Below, piece by piece: positions 49,302 to 59,342 of a DNA stretch of 64,000 bases (position 1 is its first letter; each line of letters begins with the position of its first letter). The stretch comes from Haloechinothrix_A salitolerans. GTDB lineage: Bacteria; Actinomycetota; Actinomycetes; Mycobacteriales; Pseudonocardiaceae. The notes beneath the pieces are model-generated. The model did no database searches. It saw only the letters and a program-made list of their open reading frames with translations, and was not told where the DNA came from. The translations under genes were made by a program, and so were the position numbers. The DNA lies in assembly GCF_039544105.1 (NCBI RefSeq), contig NZ_BAABLA010000121.1. The stretch is one strand, 5' to 3'.

Positions 49302-50138
49302 TCAGCTCTTGACTCCACCGGTGGTCAGGCCGGCGATGAGATGGCGCTGGACCAGGAAGAACACCACGGCGGCAGGGACCATCACGAGCATCGACGCGGC
49401 GGTGAGCATGCCCCACTCCGCGGTGAAGTCGCTGACGAACGTCGCCATGCCGACCGGCAGCGTGTAGGTGTTCTCGCTCTGCAAGAACACGCTCGCGAAC
49501 GCGACCTCACCCCACGCGGTGATGAACGAGTAGAACACCGTCACCGCGATGCCCGGTTTGGACAGTGGCACGATCAGCCGCCAGAACGTCCCGAATGGAC
49601 TCAGCCCGTCGATCAGCCCCGCCTCGTCGATCGACACCGGAATCGTGTCGAAGTACCCCTTCAGCATCCAGCCGCAATACGGGACGGCGACAGTGCACTG
49701 CGCCAGGATCAACCCGCCGTACGAGTTGAGCAGACCGAGGTCACTGAGGACGTTGTACAGCGGCACGATCAGCACCGCCGCCGGGAACATCTGCGTGACA
49801 AGGAACATCCACATCAGTGGCCGTTGCCCTGGGAATTTCATGCGCGACGCCGCGTAGCCCGCCGTCGCCGCGATGAACACCGCCAGCGCCGTGGTGCCCG
49901 CCGCCACGATGAGCGAGTTCGCGAACCATGTCGCGAACCGCGTGTTGGCGAGGACGTCGACGTAGTTGTCTAGGCCGAGCGTGCCGAGAGTATCCGGCTG
50001 TGACCAGGCGTTGCGGTCGGTTTGCAACGACGTCAGCCCGACCCAGGCGACCGGGAACACGGCGGTCGCGCTCGCCAGGATCAGCGTGGTGTGCAGGGCC
50101 GTCGACGAGAGCCTGCTCCTAGTGCCGCGCGCGGTCAT
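49302..50138 (-). CDS. malG: Maltodextrin ABC transporter permease MalG
   Basis: 278 residues with six hydrophobic segments. The EAA loop reads SIDEAGLIDGLSPFGTFWRL, the coupling segment for the ATPase. Overlaps malF by four bases. The transporter lacks its own ATPase gene in the window; actinomycetes commonly use the shared ATPase MsiK. Confidence 0.94.
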   Translation of the reverse strand: MTARGTRSRLSSTALHTTLILASATAVFPVAWVGLTSLQTDRNAWSQPDTLGTLGLDNYVDVLANTRFATWFANSLIVAAGTTALAVFIAATAGYAASRMKFPGQRPLMWMFLVTQMFPAAVLIVPLYNVLSDLGLLNSYGGLILAQCTVAVPYCGWMLKGYFDTIPVSIDEAGLIDGLSPFGTFWRLIVPLSKPGIAVTVFYSFITAWGEVAFASVFLQSENTYTLPVGMATFVSDFTAEWGMLTAASMLVMVPAAVVFFLVQRHLIAGLTTGGVKS

Positions 50139-51142
50139 GCGAGTGCTCCTGTGGTTTGTCGCTCAAGCCAGCGGCGGTACAGCGAGGCGAACACCACCAG
50201 CATCGAGGCGATGATCGCGCCGTACGTCGCCGCGCCCGCGTAGTCACGGATGCCCTGGAACGCACGCTCATACGCCTCGGTGACCAGGATGTTCGTCGCG
50301 CCGCCCGGTCCGCCGCCGGTCAGCAGCGCGATCACGGGGAACTGGTTGAACGTCCAGATCGTGCCGAGCAGGATCACCGTCCCGGACACCGGCCGCAGCC
50401 CCGGCAGCGTGACCGCGCGGAACCGCTGCCACGCCGACGCGCCGTCCATCTCGGCTGCCTCGTACAGCTCCTTAGGCACGGTCTGGAGCCCGCCGAGCAG
50501 CGCGACCATCATGAACGGCACGCCGAGCCAGACGTTGACCATGATCACCGCGAACTTCGCGGCGAGGGGTTCGCTGAGCCAGCCGACACCGTTGAAGCCC
50601 ATACCCTGGAGGACGGCGTTGAGCACGCCGCCCTTGTCGTTGAGGATCAGCCGCCAGCCAAACGCCGCCACGAACGGCGGCACCGCCCACGGCAGGATCA
50701 GCAGCATCCGGTAGATGCCGCGCATCCGAAGTGCGCGGTTCAGCAGCAGCGCCAGGCCTAGACCGAGACCGAAGTGGAGCGATACACACGCGACCGTCCA
50801 CTCCAGCGTCCAGATCAGTCGCGAGTAGAACGTGCCTTCCGCGCCGGAGAGGACGTCGATGTAGTTGCTCAGCCCGACGAAGTCATAGGTCGGCTCGATC
50901 TCGTTCTCGCCGATCGTGCGGCCGACATTCATCTCGTTCGCGTTGGTGAGCGAGAGGAAGATGCCTCGGCCGAGCGGGTAGAGCACCAGCACACCGAGTA
51001 CCGCCACGACCGGCGTGACCATGGCCCAGGCGTACCAGTGTTTGCGCAGCCAGTTGGTGTGGAACGGGTTGCGGACCCGCCGCCGGGGCGGCACCGGTGC
51101 CGGTGCCGCCCCGGCGTCAGGGCGTGTGGTCAGCGTCGTCAT
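50135..51142 (-). CDS. malF: Maltodextrin ABC transporter permease MalF
   Basis: 335 residues with a hydrophilic N-terminal extension and six membrane segments. The EAA loop is ELYEAAEMDGASAWQRFRAV. Partner of MalG in the inner channel. Overlaps malE by ATGA and malG by four bases, so all three are cotranslated. Confidence 0.94.
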   Translation of the reverse strand: MTTLTTRPDAGAAPAPVPPRRRVRNPFHTNWLRKHWYAWAMVTPVVAVLGVLVLYPLGRGIFLSLTNANEMNVGRTIGENEIEPTYDFVGLSNYIDVLSGAEGTFYSRLIWTLEWTVACVSLHFGLGLGLALLLNRALRMRGIYRMLLILPWAVPPFVAAFGWRLILNDKGGVLNAVLQGMGFNGVGWLSEPLAAKFAVIMVNVWLGVPFMMVALLGGLQTVPKELYEAAEMDGASAWQRFRAVTLPGLRPVSGTVILLGTIWTFNQFPVIALLTGGGPGGATNILVTEAYERAFQGIRDYAGAATYGAIIASMLVVFASLYRRWLERQTTGALA

Positions 51143-52440
51143 GACTCGAAGCCGGGGATGGCGCCCTTGGCCTTCTGCTGCGCCTCGCTCAGACCATCCT
51201 GAATGGACGCCTGGCCGCCCATGATCTGCTCGTAGAACGGGGTGAACGTGTCGTAGAGGTCACCCGCGCCCGGCGCGGCAGGCCGGGGGACGGCGCCTTC
51301 AAGTGGTTCCTGGAACGCGGCGATGATCTCGTTCTTCGCCACCTTGGGCATGTCGTATACCGACGCGCGGGTCGGCAGCGTGTTGTTCTCCGCGGCCACG
51401 TGTGCCTGGCTCTCCGACGAATTCAGGAACTTGACGAATAGGTACGACGCCGCGAGGTCCGGCGAGCCCGCGTAGACGACGAGGTTGTGCCCGCCGACCG
51501 GACCGCCCTGGCCCTCCGGTCCCGCTGGGACCGTGGCGATGCCAAGGTTGTCTTCGTCCTTGAACGCCGCACCGGAGAGGATGTCGGAGACCGCCCACGG
51601 TCCATTGAGGATCATGCTGGCCTTGCCGCTCTTGAAGGCGTTCTGCATGTTTGTGTACTTGTTCGCGCTGGTGTCGATGGTGCCGACACCGTCGGCGGAC
51701 AGCTCCTCGACCGTCTCGATCGCCGAGGCGACCTCGGGGCTGTCGATGGTGATCTTCTTGCCCTCGACGTCGGCGTAGTCGCCACCCTCGCCGTAGACGA
51801 ACGGCAGCAGGAAGTATGAGTCAGCGGTGAGGAAGATGCCGTCCGTGCCGGAGATCTCCTTCTCCAGCTTCGTGGCGGCGTCCTTCAGCTCGTCCCACGT
51901 CTCGGGCGGGCCGTCGATACCAGCCTTGGCGAAGTGCTCCTTGTTGTAGAGCAGCGAGAGCGTGTCGGTGACCTCCGGGACGCCGTAGGTCTTGCCCTCG
52001 TAATGGTTGCTCGCCATCGGCGTGTCGAGGTAGTCGTCAGCGCTGTCCATGGCAGGTGTGCCGTCCAGCGGCTGGAGGTAGCCGAGCGCTGCGAACGTGG
52101 GTGTCCAGCCGACGTCGGCCCGCATCACGTCGGGCGCGCCATCCCCGGCCTGCGCGGCGGTTTTGAATTTGTCATCCGCGCCGTCGAATGGGACGTTGAC
52201 GTACTCGACGTCAATCTTCGGGTACTGCTTCTCGAATTTCGCGATCAGGTCCTTGAAGGCGGGCGCCTCGTTCGTCGCGTCAGAGGTGTCCCACCAGGTG
52301 ACGGTGCCGGAGACCGACTGGGGGTCGTCGATCGCCTGGTCGGCCGACGCCTGCTGCTCGCCGTCGCCTCCGCAGGCCGCCAGTGTGGCCGCGAGTGCGG
52401 TGGTCGCGGCAAGTGCCGTGATGCTCTTACGTCGTGTCAT
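51139..52440 (-). CDS. malE: Maltodextrin-binding lipoprotein MalE
   Basis: 433 residues. A lipoprotein signal with lipobox LAAC (ALAATLAACGGDGEQQ) anchors it outside the membrane. The mature domain has the family 1 binding-protein pattern, for example GTVTWWDTSDATNEAPAFKD and ASMILNGPWAVSDIL. First gene of malEFG, 123 bp downstream of the amylase gene on the same strand, with candidate LacI operators in that gap. Confidence 0.94.
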   Translation of the reverse strand: MTRRKSITALAATTALAATLAACGGDGEQQASADQAIDDPQSVSGTVTWWDTSDATNEAPAFKDLIAKFEKQYPKIDVEYVNVPFDGADDKFKTAAQAGDGAPDVMRADVGWTPTFAALGYLQPLDGTPAMDSADDYLDTPMASNHYEGKTYGVPEVTDTLSLLYNKEHFAKAGIDGPPETWDELKDAATKLEKEISGTDGIFLTADSYFLLPFVYGEGGDYADVEGKKITIDSPEVASAIETVEELSADGVGTIDTSANKYTNMQNAFKSGKASMILNGPWAVSDILSGAAFKDEDNLGIATVPAGPEGQGGPVGGHNLVVYAGSPDLAASYLFVKFLNSSESQAHVAAENNTLPTRASVYDMPKVAKNEIIAAFQEPLEGAVPRPAAPGAGDLYDTFTPFYEQIMGGQASIQDGLSEAQQKAKGAIPGFES

Positions 52441-52517
52441 GGCTCTCCTCGTTGAGACCGGTGCCGAGACCGGGTCCGAGACCGGGCGTCGGAACGGTAG
52501 CCGGTCGGATGTAAACG

Positions 52518-52541
52518 TTGCAAGAGTTTGCAGAAAGTTTC
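52518..52541. promoter_or_regulatory. Candidate LacI/MalR operator upstream of malE
   Basis: TTGCAAGAGTTTGCAG followed by AAAGTTTC lies in the malE upstream gap. TTGCAA is self-complementary and is repeated as TTGCAG 10 nt later. The pattern TTGCAnAAA(A)nTTTC recurs before the amylase gene. Confidence 0.45.
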
Positions 52542-52563
52542 TTCGGCTGTCCTGCGAGGCGGA

Positions 52564-53973
52564 TCAGCGGTGGATCGCCACGGCGTCCATCGCGGGCACG
52601 GTGATCTTGGCGTTGCCCGATGCGTCGACGCTGACCTCGCCGCCGCCGATGACGTCGGGATAGCTGCCTTCCGGCAGTCCGGTCGCGAACGTCCTGGTCA
52701 GCGGGCTGTTGGAGTTGTTGATCGTGACGAAGCCCCGCTTGCCCTTGCTGAACGCGATGACGTCGGAGCCGTCGCTCCACCAGTTCCGCACCGGCAGGTG
52801 CGCGGCGGCGTTGTGCCAGCCGACCATGCCGAGCATCGCCTGCTCGCGGTGGAAGCATGTCCACGCGCCGCTGGCGCATTCGGCGTCGGTGACGTGGCCG
52901 CTGTCCTCAGCGGGTGGTGACTCGTCGCGCTCGGTGAATGCGTAACCGGAGAACACCTGCGGGGAGCCGTAACCCCAGGCCAGCGAGAAGACGTTGGCCA
53001 GCGTGTAGGTGTCGCCGTCCTTGTAGGACAGTGTGCTGCCGTTGCGCTCGGTGTCGTGGTTATCGATGAAGGTCACCGACTTCTCGCTCGGTTGCAGGTC
53101 CCAGCGCTTGCCGAACGTGCGCAGGTTCGCGATGTCACCCTCGAACTGCTCCTTGAGCTTGTGGCCGTAGGTGAACTCCAGCAGGTCGCCGTTGTCCTGG
53201 TACGGCGCGAGCCGCACCGCGCCACCCGGGATGACCTCCTGGAACAGGTAGACGTCCTCGGGGAGCCGGTCGGCGATGGCGCCGATGTCGGCGGCGGGCA
53301 TGTGCTTGGCCGCGTCGATGCGGAAGCCGTCCACGCCCATGCTGACCAGGTCGTTCAGATACCCAGCGATCCGGTCGCGCACGGAGACGTCACCGGTCTT
53401 CAGGTCGGCGAGTCCGAGCAGTTCGCAGTTCTGCACCTCGGTCTGGTTGTCGTAGTCCCACACCTCGCCCGCCGGGTTGGGGCAGTCCTCCGGGTAGCTG
53501 TGGAAGTCCTGCCGCGAATACAGGCCGTCGTAGGTGTACTTGTCAGGAAACGTCGAGCCGCCGTAGCCGGTGCCGCCGTCGTTCTGGCCGGTCATGTGGT
53601 TGATGACGGCGTCGACGTAGACGTCGACGCCCGCCGCGTCGCAGGCGGCGACCATGGCGGCGAACTCAGCGCGGTCGCCGAGCCTGCTGGTGAGTTCGTA
53701 GCTGACCGGCTGGTAGACCTCCCACCAGGGATGATCGTACTGCGGCAGGCTTGCGGATTCTTGCGGTGGCGAGACCTGCACGCCGCCGAACCCGTTCGGG
53801 CCGAGGACGCCTGCGCACTCCTCGGCGACCGAGTCCCAGTTCCACTCGAACAGGTTCGCGATGACGTCGTGGTTCGGGTTGCCGGGCGGGGCTGCGGTAG
53901 CGGGTGCTGCGGCGAGCAGGCTGCCGCAGGTCAGCGCGGTCACGGTCAGTGCCGCGGGCAGGGTGAGACGCAC
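52564..53973 (-). CDS. Secreted GH13 alpha-amylase
   Basis: 469 residues from the GTG at 53973 (GGAGG four nt upstream). A signal peptide (LTVTALTCGSLLAAAPATAA) is followed by the catalytic barrel: nucleophile Asp in GFRIDAAKHMPA, acid/base Glu in LFQEVIPGG, third Asp in TFIDNHDTERNG. It hydrolyses extracellular starch to maltodextrins imported by MalEFG. No starch-binding module follows. Part of the same '-' gene block. Confidence 0.95.
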   Translation of the reverse strand: MRLTLPAALTVTALTCGSLLAAAPATAAPPGNPNHDVIANLFEWNWDSVAEECAGVLGPNGFGGVQVSPPQESASLPQYDHPWWEVYQPVSYELTSRLGDRAEFAAMVAACDAAGVDVYVDAVINHMTGQNDGGTGYGGSTFPDKYTYDGLYSRQDFHSYPEDCPNPAGEVWDYDNQTEVQNCELLGLADLKTGDVSVRDRIAGYLNDLVSMGVDGFRIDAAKHMPAADIGAIADRLPEDVYLFQEVIPGGAVRLAPYQDNGDLLEFTYGHKLKEQFEGDIANLRTFGKRWDLQPSEKSVTFIDNHDTERNGSTLSYKDGDTYTLANVFSLAWGYGSPQVFSGYAFTERDESPPAEDSGHVTDAECASGAWTCFHREQAMLGMVGWHNAAAHLPVRNWWSDGSDVIAFSKGKRGFVTINNSNSPLTRTFATGLPEGSYPDVIGGGEVSVDASGNAKITVPAMDAVAIHR

Positions 53974-54038
53974 GAGACCTCCAGTAGTGCGTGAACCAGT
54001 GGGGACGTGACGCGCGTCGCACAGAGGATGGCGCAGCT

Positions 54039-54074
54039 CTGCAAGTCGTGTCAATAAATTGCATAAAACTTTCA
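54039..54074. promoter_or_regulatory. Candidate LacI/MalR operator upstream of the amylase gene
   Basis: CTGCAAG at 54039-54045 and ATTGCATAAAACTTTCA at 54058-54074 share the TGCAA and TTGCAnAAA-TTTC patterns with the malE region, so one regulator probably controls both. Confidence 0.4.
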
Positions 54075-54212
54075 GGCATGCCGGTCACTTCGACCGGTTG
54101 ACGGTGCGGGCAGGTGTGAGCGCTGACATGTCGCTCCGCGGAATCGAACGGATACCGTGACGGCGTCGAATCGCCCATACGGCTTTGTGGCGTGCACCCG
54201 AAGGGATGTCCG

Positions 54213-55250
54213 ATGTTCGATCTCACCACACTGCGCACGCCGATCGTGGCCGCGCCGATGGCGGGTGGCGCGTCGACGCCAGCGCTGGCCGCGGCGGTAG
54301 GGCGCGCCGGTTGCCTGGGTTTTCTCGCGGCGGGTTACAAGACGCCGGAGGCGGTGGCCGCGCGGATTCGGGAGCTGCGCGAGCTGTCGGCTGCGCCGTT
54401 CGGGGTGAACCTGTTCGTGCCTGGGCCGGTGCCGGACGTCGACTCGATCGCCGCATACCGGGCGGAGCTGGCCGCCGAGGCGGCGCGCTACGACGTCGAG
54501 CTCCCTGAACCCGATCCTAGCGATGACGATCGGTGGGACGATAAGGTCTCGCTGTTGCTGGCCGATCCGGTGCCAGTCGTGTCGTTCACCTTCGGCCCAC
54601 CGCCTGCCGATGTCGTCGCGGACCTACACCGGGTCGGCACGTACGTCGTCGGCACGGTGACGTCGGTGACGGAGGCGCGTGCGGTCGCGGCGCTCGGGGT
54701 CGACGCGCTCTGTGTGCAGGGCCCGGAGGCCGGTGGGCACAGCGGCATGCACGACCCGTACGCGCCGCCCCCTGCGGTGCCGCTGCTGGAGCTGCTCGCC
54801 GCGGTGCGGTCGGAGACGTCGTTGCCGCTGATCGCCGCGGGCGGCTTGGCAACCGGCGCCGACATCGCAGCCGCACTCCGCGCGGGCGCGCGGGCGGTGC
54901 AGTTGGGGACGGCGTATCTACGTACACCGGAGTCCGGGGCCAAACCGACACACAAGCGAGCGCTGGCCGACCCGCGGTTCTCCGAGACGGCGATGACTCG
55001 CGCGTTCTCTGGGCGTCCCGCACGCGGGCTCCGCAACCGCTTCATCGCGGACCACGACCCCACGGCGCCCATCGGGTATCCACTGGTCAACCAGCTGACC
55101 CAGCCCTTGCGCGCCGCCGCCGCGTCGCGGGACGACCCCGACGGCCTCGCCCTCTGGGCAGGCACCGGCTACCGCCACGCCTCGGAGACGCCCGCGGAAA
55201 CGCTGACCACTGACCTGTGGGAGTCCGCCGTGGGACTCGCGGCACCATAA
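54213..55250 (+). CDS. Nitronate monooxygenase family flavoprotein
   Basis: 345 residues of the FMN TIM-barrel family (2-nitropropane dioxygenase). TPIVAAPMAGGASTPALAAA is the N-terminal signature; CVQGPEAGGHSGMH holds the conserved His, and LIAAGGLATGADIAAALRAG with AVQLGTAYL forms the phosphate site. It oxidises nitronates such as propionate-3-nitronate. AAGGG lies about 7 nt before the ATG. Not obviously linked to its neighbours. Confidence 0.93.
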   Translation: MFDLTTLRTPIVAAPMAGGASTPALAAAVGRAGCLGFLAAGYKTPEAVAARIRELRELSAAPFGVNLFVPGPVPDVDSIAAYRAELAAEAARYDVELPEPDPSDDDRWDDKVSLLLADPVPVVSFTFGPPPADVVADLHRVGTYVVGTVTSVTEARAVAALGVDALCVQGPEAGGHSGMHDPYAPPPAVPLLELLAAVRSETSLPLIAAGGLATGADIAAALRAGARAVQLGTAYLRTPESGAKPTHKRALADPRFSETAMTRAFSGRPARGLRNRFIADHDPTAPIGYPLVNQLTQPLRAAAASRDDPDGLALWAGTGYRHASETPAETLTTDLWESAVGLAAP

Positions 55251-55333
55251 GTTGGGACTCGCGGCCGAGCCGCAGATGCGATTACTGCTCGTGTTTGGCG
55301 TTACCACGACGTCGGATGGCCGTTAGGGAGGGC

Positions 55334-57646
55334 ATGGGTGCCTCTTCCTGGATGTCCCGGATTCGCCGCCGTGGTGCGGTCCTCATGCTCGCGGCCGCGC
55401 TGGCCGCTGGAGCGGGCGGCCTGATCACGCCGCTCACGCCCGCGTCGGCCGCACCGGACGCGCTGCGGATCGATGTCCTCTCCAATCGCGCGGATCTCAT
55501 CTCCGGCAGCGACGCGCTGGTGGCGATCGCGCTGCCGGAGGGCGTCGACCCGTCCCAGGTGCGGGTCCGCCTCGGCAACCGTGACGTCACGGACGCCTTC
55601 GCGCCGAGGCCGAACGGCCAGTTCGCGGGGTTGGTGACCGGGCTCCCCATCGGTGAGAGCACCCTCAGGGCGACGGGCGGCGGGGCGTCGGACGACGTCG
55701 TCATCACCAACCACCCGAACGGTGGGCCAGTGTTCTCCGGCCCGCACGTGCAGCCCTGGCAGTGCCAGGACGGCGCGCGGGACGCGAAGTGCAACCAGTC
55801 CCCGGAGTACACGTTCCGCTACAAGTCGACCAACCCGGCTGAGAGGGATTTGAAGCCGTACGACCCGGACAACCCGCCGTCGGACGTCGCGATGACGACG
55901 ACTGACCAGGGCGTCGAGGTGCCGTTCATCGTGCGTCAGGAGATCGGTTACCAGGACCGCGACCAGTACAAGATCCTGCAACTGTTTCAGCCGGGCGAGG
56001 ACTGGCAGCCGTGGGCGCCGCAGGAGCAGTGGAACCACAAGGTGCTCGTTCCGCACGGCGGCAACTGCGGCACCGACCACGCGGCGGGCGAGGCGCCGCT
56101 CGCGGACTACTCCGGCACGTTCAACGACGTCCCCGGCTACACCGACAGCTACGTCACGGCGCTCGGCAGGGGCTTTGCCGTCATGTCGACCGCGCTGAAC
56201 AATCTAGGCCACAACTGCAACCTGCTTACTCAGGCCGAGTCGCTGGTGATGGCCAAGGAACGCCTTGTCGAGCAGTACGGCACCATCCGCTACACCATCG
56301 GCACCGGCTGCTCCGGCGGCTCGATCGTGCAGAACACGGTCGCGAACGCCTATCCGGGTGTCTATCAGGGCCTCGTCACCACCTGCTCCTACCCGGACGC
56401 GATGAGCACGCTGGCGCAGTTCCTTGACTACCACCTGTTGCGACGCTACTTCGAGGACCCGACCTCGTGGGCGCCTGGCGTCGTCTGGTCGCCGACGCAG
56501 TTCGGACAGGTCGAGGGACACATCTCGCACCTCAACGCCGTCGTGTCGGACGAGTTGTTCACCAAACGACTATCCGATCCGACGTACCCGTGCGAGGGCG
56601 TGCCGGACACCGAGCCTGGCGACGAAGGCACCCGCTACGACCCGGACACCAACCCCGGTGGCGTGCGCTGCTTCATCCTCGACTACATGATCAACGCGCT
56701 GGGCCCGCGCGATCCGGAGGTGTGGACGCCGCGGGAACAGCGGATCGGGCGCGGTTTCGCCGGTATTCCGGCCGGCAATGAGGGTGTCCAATATGGACTC
56801 GAAGCGCTCCGGCGTGGCGAGATCACGGCCGCGCAGTTCGTCGACCTGAACGCCAAGGTCGGCACCTTGACCATCGATGGCAAGCCCACGCCTGGACGGT
56901 ATCCCGGTGACCGGCCCGCATTGGACAACGCGTACCGCAGCGGACTGATCAACGCGGCCAACAACCTGGACGGCGTCGCGATCATCAACCACGGCGGCCC
57001 CGATCCGGGCGCGGCGCACGACTACGGTCACGCGTTCTGGACCAAGTCCCGGTTGGAGCGGGAGCAGGGTCACACCCGCAACATGGTTATGTGGTTCGGC
57101 GAGGCGCCGCTGATCGGGAATCCGGACTGGGCGACCGAGGCGATGCTGGCCATGGACGAGTGGCTGTCGGAGGTGGAGGCCGACACCAGCGCGTCGTCGC
57201 TGCCGGACAAGATCGTCGCCAACCGGCCGGACGACCTCCAGGACCGCTGCTCCAACCTGGACGGTCTCGAGGACATCGAGGTGCCTGGCGTCGGCACGGT
57301 GTGCGAACGTCCCGAGGTACAGACCCGCTACAGCACGCCGCGCGGTGTCGCGGGCGGTCCTGTCACCAACGACGTTAATGCCTGCGAGCTCAAGCCGCTC
57401 CGGCGGCTGGATTACTACCCGATCAGCTTCACCGACGCGCAGTGGCAGCGGCTGACCGAGACGTTCCCGAATGGCGTGTGCGACTACTCCGAGCCGGGCG
57501 TCGGCCAAGGCGACACCCGCACTTGGCAGACCTATCAGGACACCGAGGGCGACGTCGTCTACGGTGGGACGTCGTTGGGTGCCCGTCCTGCCGGATCGGG
57601 TGTGGGGACGATGAGTGCGTCGTTCCTACCATTGCTTGATCAGTGA
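55334..57646 (+). CDS. Secreted DUF6351 family protein, probable serine hydrolase
   Basis: About 770 residues. The ATG at 55334 has GGGAGG just upstream; a signal peptide follows (AVLMLAAALAAGAGGLI, cleaved near ASA). The candidate nucleophile is the Ser of IGTGCSGGSIVQN, similar to the GCSxGG nucleophile of tannase/feruloyl esterases, with a later His in AIINHGGPDPGAAHDYGHAF as a possible catalytic partner. Many paired cysteines suggest disulfides. Substrate unknown. Ends in a 21-bp convergent overlap with the next gene. Confidence 0.85.
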   Translation: MGASSWMSRIRRRGAVLMLAAALAAGAGGLITPLTPASAAPDALRIDVLSNRADLISGSDALVAIALPEGVDPSQVRVRLGNRDVTDAFAPRPNGQFAGLVTGLPIGESTLRATGGGASDDVVITNHPNGGPVFSGPHVQPWQCQDGARDAKCNQSPEYTFRYKSTNPAERDLKPYDPDNPPSDVAMTTTDQGVEVPFIVRQEIGYQDRDQYKILQLFQPGEDWQPWAPQEQWNHKVLVPHGGNCGTDHAAGEAPLADYSGTFNDVPGYTDSYVTALGRGFAVMSTALNNLGHNCNLLTQAESLVMAKERLVEQYGTIRYTIGTGCSGGSIVQNTVANAYPGVYQGLVTTCSYPDAMSTLAQFLDYHLLRRYFEDPTSWAPGVVWSPTQFGQVEGHISHLNAVVSDELFTKRLSDPTYPCEGVPDTEPGDEGTRYDPDTNPGGVRCFILDYMINALGPRDPEVWTPREQRIGRGFAGIPAGNEGVQYGLEALRRGEITAAQFVDLNAKVGTLTIDGKPTPGRYPGDRPALDNAYRSGLINAANNLDGVAIINHGGPDPGAAHDYGHAFWTKSRLEREQGHTRNMVMWFGEAPLIGNPDWATEAMLAMDEWLSEVEADTSASSLPDKIVANRPDDLQDRCSNLDGLEDIEVPGVGTVCERPEVQTRYSTPRGVAGGPVTNDVNACELKPLRRLDYYPISFTDAQWQRLTETFPNGVCDYSEPGVGQGDTRTWQTYQDTEGDVVYGGTSLGARPAGSGVGTMSASFLPLLDQ

Positions 57647-58315
57647 CGCGGTTACGGCTTGCGCCACTGGCTCGCCGCCGTGATCGAGTGATGCGGGCCG
57701 ACGAGGCCGTAGCTCGGCGAACCATCGGCACTCGCGATGCCATGATGCGACGCAGGTGAGTCCGGCGTGCCTGGCTAGTGAGCGTAGGACGTTAACGCCG
57801 AGCCAGGCCCACGGAAACCAAGCTCCGCCGCCGTGGCGGCCCGCGATCCTGACCTGTTCACGATGTAATCCGAGCTCAGGTGGACCCGCTTCGACAAGTA
57901 CCGTGCCGTGCGGCGCGATCAGTTGGTGGGCCCGTCGCAGCAGGGCCTCCGGGTCGCCGCCGATGCCGATGTTGCCGTCCGCGAGTAGTACGTGATGCCA
58001 GCGGCCCTCACCGGGTACGGCGCCGAAGACGTCGCCGTGGATGGCGATCCCACTTCGCAGTCCAGTGAGCCTGACGGCCAGTGGTGAGCTGTCGATGCCG
58101 ATGCTGAGGACGCCTCGGCGCAGTAGCGCGCTAGTGAATCTGCCTGGACCACAGCCGACATCGAGCGTGGGGCCGACGCAGTGTGCGAGCAGTGCCTCGT
58201 CGGTGGCGGAGGGCTCCTGGTGCCAGGATCGTGCCCGCAGCGGTAGTTGGTCCCCACTCGCCCTTTCCAACCAGCAGTCGTGGTCGAGCAGAGCCGCCGT
58301 GAACGTATCGGGCAT
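57626..58315 (-). CDS. Class I SAM-dependent methyltransferase
   Basis: 229 residues starting MPDTFTAALLDHDCW. Motif I is TLDVGCGPGRFTSALLRRG, followed by SIGIDSSPLAVRL. It belongs to the small-molecule methyltransferase superfamily; the acceptor is unknown. It overlaps the DUF6351 gene convergently. Confidence 0.87.
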   Translation of the reverse strand: MPDTFTAALLDHDCWLERASGDQLPLRARSWHQEPSATDEALLAHCVGPTLDVGCGPGRFTSALLRRGVLSIGIDSSPLAVRLTGLRSGIAIHGDVFGAVPGEGRWHHVLLADGNIGIGGDPEALLRRAHQLIAPHGTVLVEAGPPELGLHREQVRIAGRHGGGAWFPWAWLGVNVLRSLARHAGLTCVASWHRECRWFAELRPRRPASLDHGGEPVAQAVTASLIKQW

Positions 58316-58473
58316 GATGCCGACTCTGCGGCATTCCAACAGGTGAGGGCAGTGGTTTGGTGCTTACGGAATTCTCACGTCACGGCGGTGGGCTTCGCTA
58401 GTCGCGGCGGCGGCGGATCGACGCGGGCACGTGCGCGGCGAGAAGCGACGGCGCCGTTGTCGTGGGAGTACGG

Positions 58474-59166
58474 CTAGCGGTCAGGCTCTAGTCGCAGCGA
58501 GCGTTCCCAATCCACCGCGACCCGCTGCGGCTCGTCGGGCAGCACTTTCACTCGCAGTCTGCGGCCGGGCGCGACCGACCCCGTGGACGCCGCGGTGAGG
58601 TACTCGCCGGTCTTCACTGGGTACGGCGCGGACCCGGGGATGGTGACGTCGAGCTCCAGGTACACCAGGCGTTTGAAGTCGTCACCGCGTTTGCCATCAG
58701 CGCGGAATGTGATGACGGCGTCGGCATCCACCCCTGTCCGCAGCACGCGCTTCTTGTGCTTGGTCTCGCGATGCGCGAGGGTAGACCGTTCCAGCGGCTC
58801 GCCGAGGGTTTTCTTGCGCGCGGCTAACTCGGCAAGTGCTTGCCGTCGCTCCTCAAGAGTGCGGTGCCGCAGCCGGAACCGGATTCCCATCGAGGCGAGT
58901 CCGCCGCAGACCACGGCCAGCGGCGAGCCGAGCCACCAGTACCAGGTAGGTGTTTCGGTGAGCGCGGCAGCGACCACGAGTGTGATTCCGGCGATCGCGC
59001 CGCCGTAGATCAGCAGTCGCAGCGTCCATTTACTCCATGTGCTCGCCGTCGGCACGTTACCCGGCCCCGCGGCGCCCCTTGGCCCGCCGAAGCCACTTGA
59101 TCCATCGGCGCCGTTGAACCCGGTTGACCAGCTCGGTTCTGGTGTCGCGCCTGGTTCGGGTGTCAT
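58474..59166 (-). CDS. Membrane protein of unknown function
   Basis: 230 residues. A Pro/Gly/Ser-rich cytoplasmic start (about 45 residues) precedes two membrane helices (LLIYGGAIAGITLVVAAAL and WWLGSPLAVVCGGLASMGI). A basic segment (FRLRHRTLEERRQALAELAA) and a beta-rich C-terminal domain follow. The latter resembles short DUF3592-like domains, though this is uncertain. The start at 59166 follows a weak AGGAAGTGAG. No function is assigned. Confidence 0.7.
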   Translation of the reverse strand: MTPEPGATPEPSWSTGFNGADGSSGFGGPRGAAGPGNVPTASTWSKWTLRLLIYGGAIAGITLVVAAALTETPTWYWWLGSPLAVVCGGLASMGIRFRLRHRTLEERRQALAELAARKKTLGEPLERSTLAHRETKHKKRVLRTGVDADAVITFRADGKRGDDFKRLVYLELDVTIPGSAPYPVKTGEYLTAASTGSVAPGRRLRVKVLPDEPQRVAVDWERSLRLEPDR

Positions 59167-59342
59167 GGCGCCGCTCACTTCCTGGGTGCCTAGCCAACCG
59201 GCCTGGCAGCCACCCGGTTTGCCAGATTTATCCGGATGGTAGCGCGCCGGGCGGTCTTGTCGCCTCAAACGAGGTCATTGGCGGGGCGTGGTCACCCTTT
59301 ACGCGGCGCGATCGGCGGTATCCCGAACGGCTCGGTCGGAGG

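Noticed and set aside
49263..49973. A 236-residue frame antisense to malG
   Set aside because: Composition dominated by His, Arg and Asp repeats, typical of a shadow frame.
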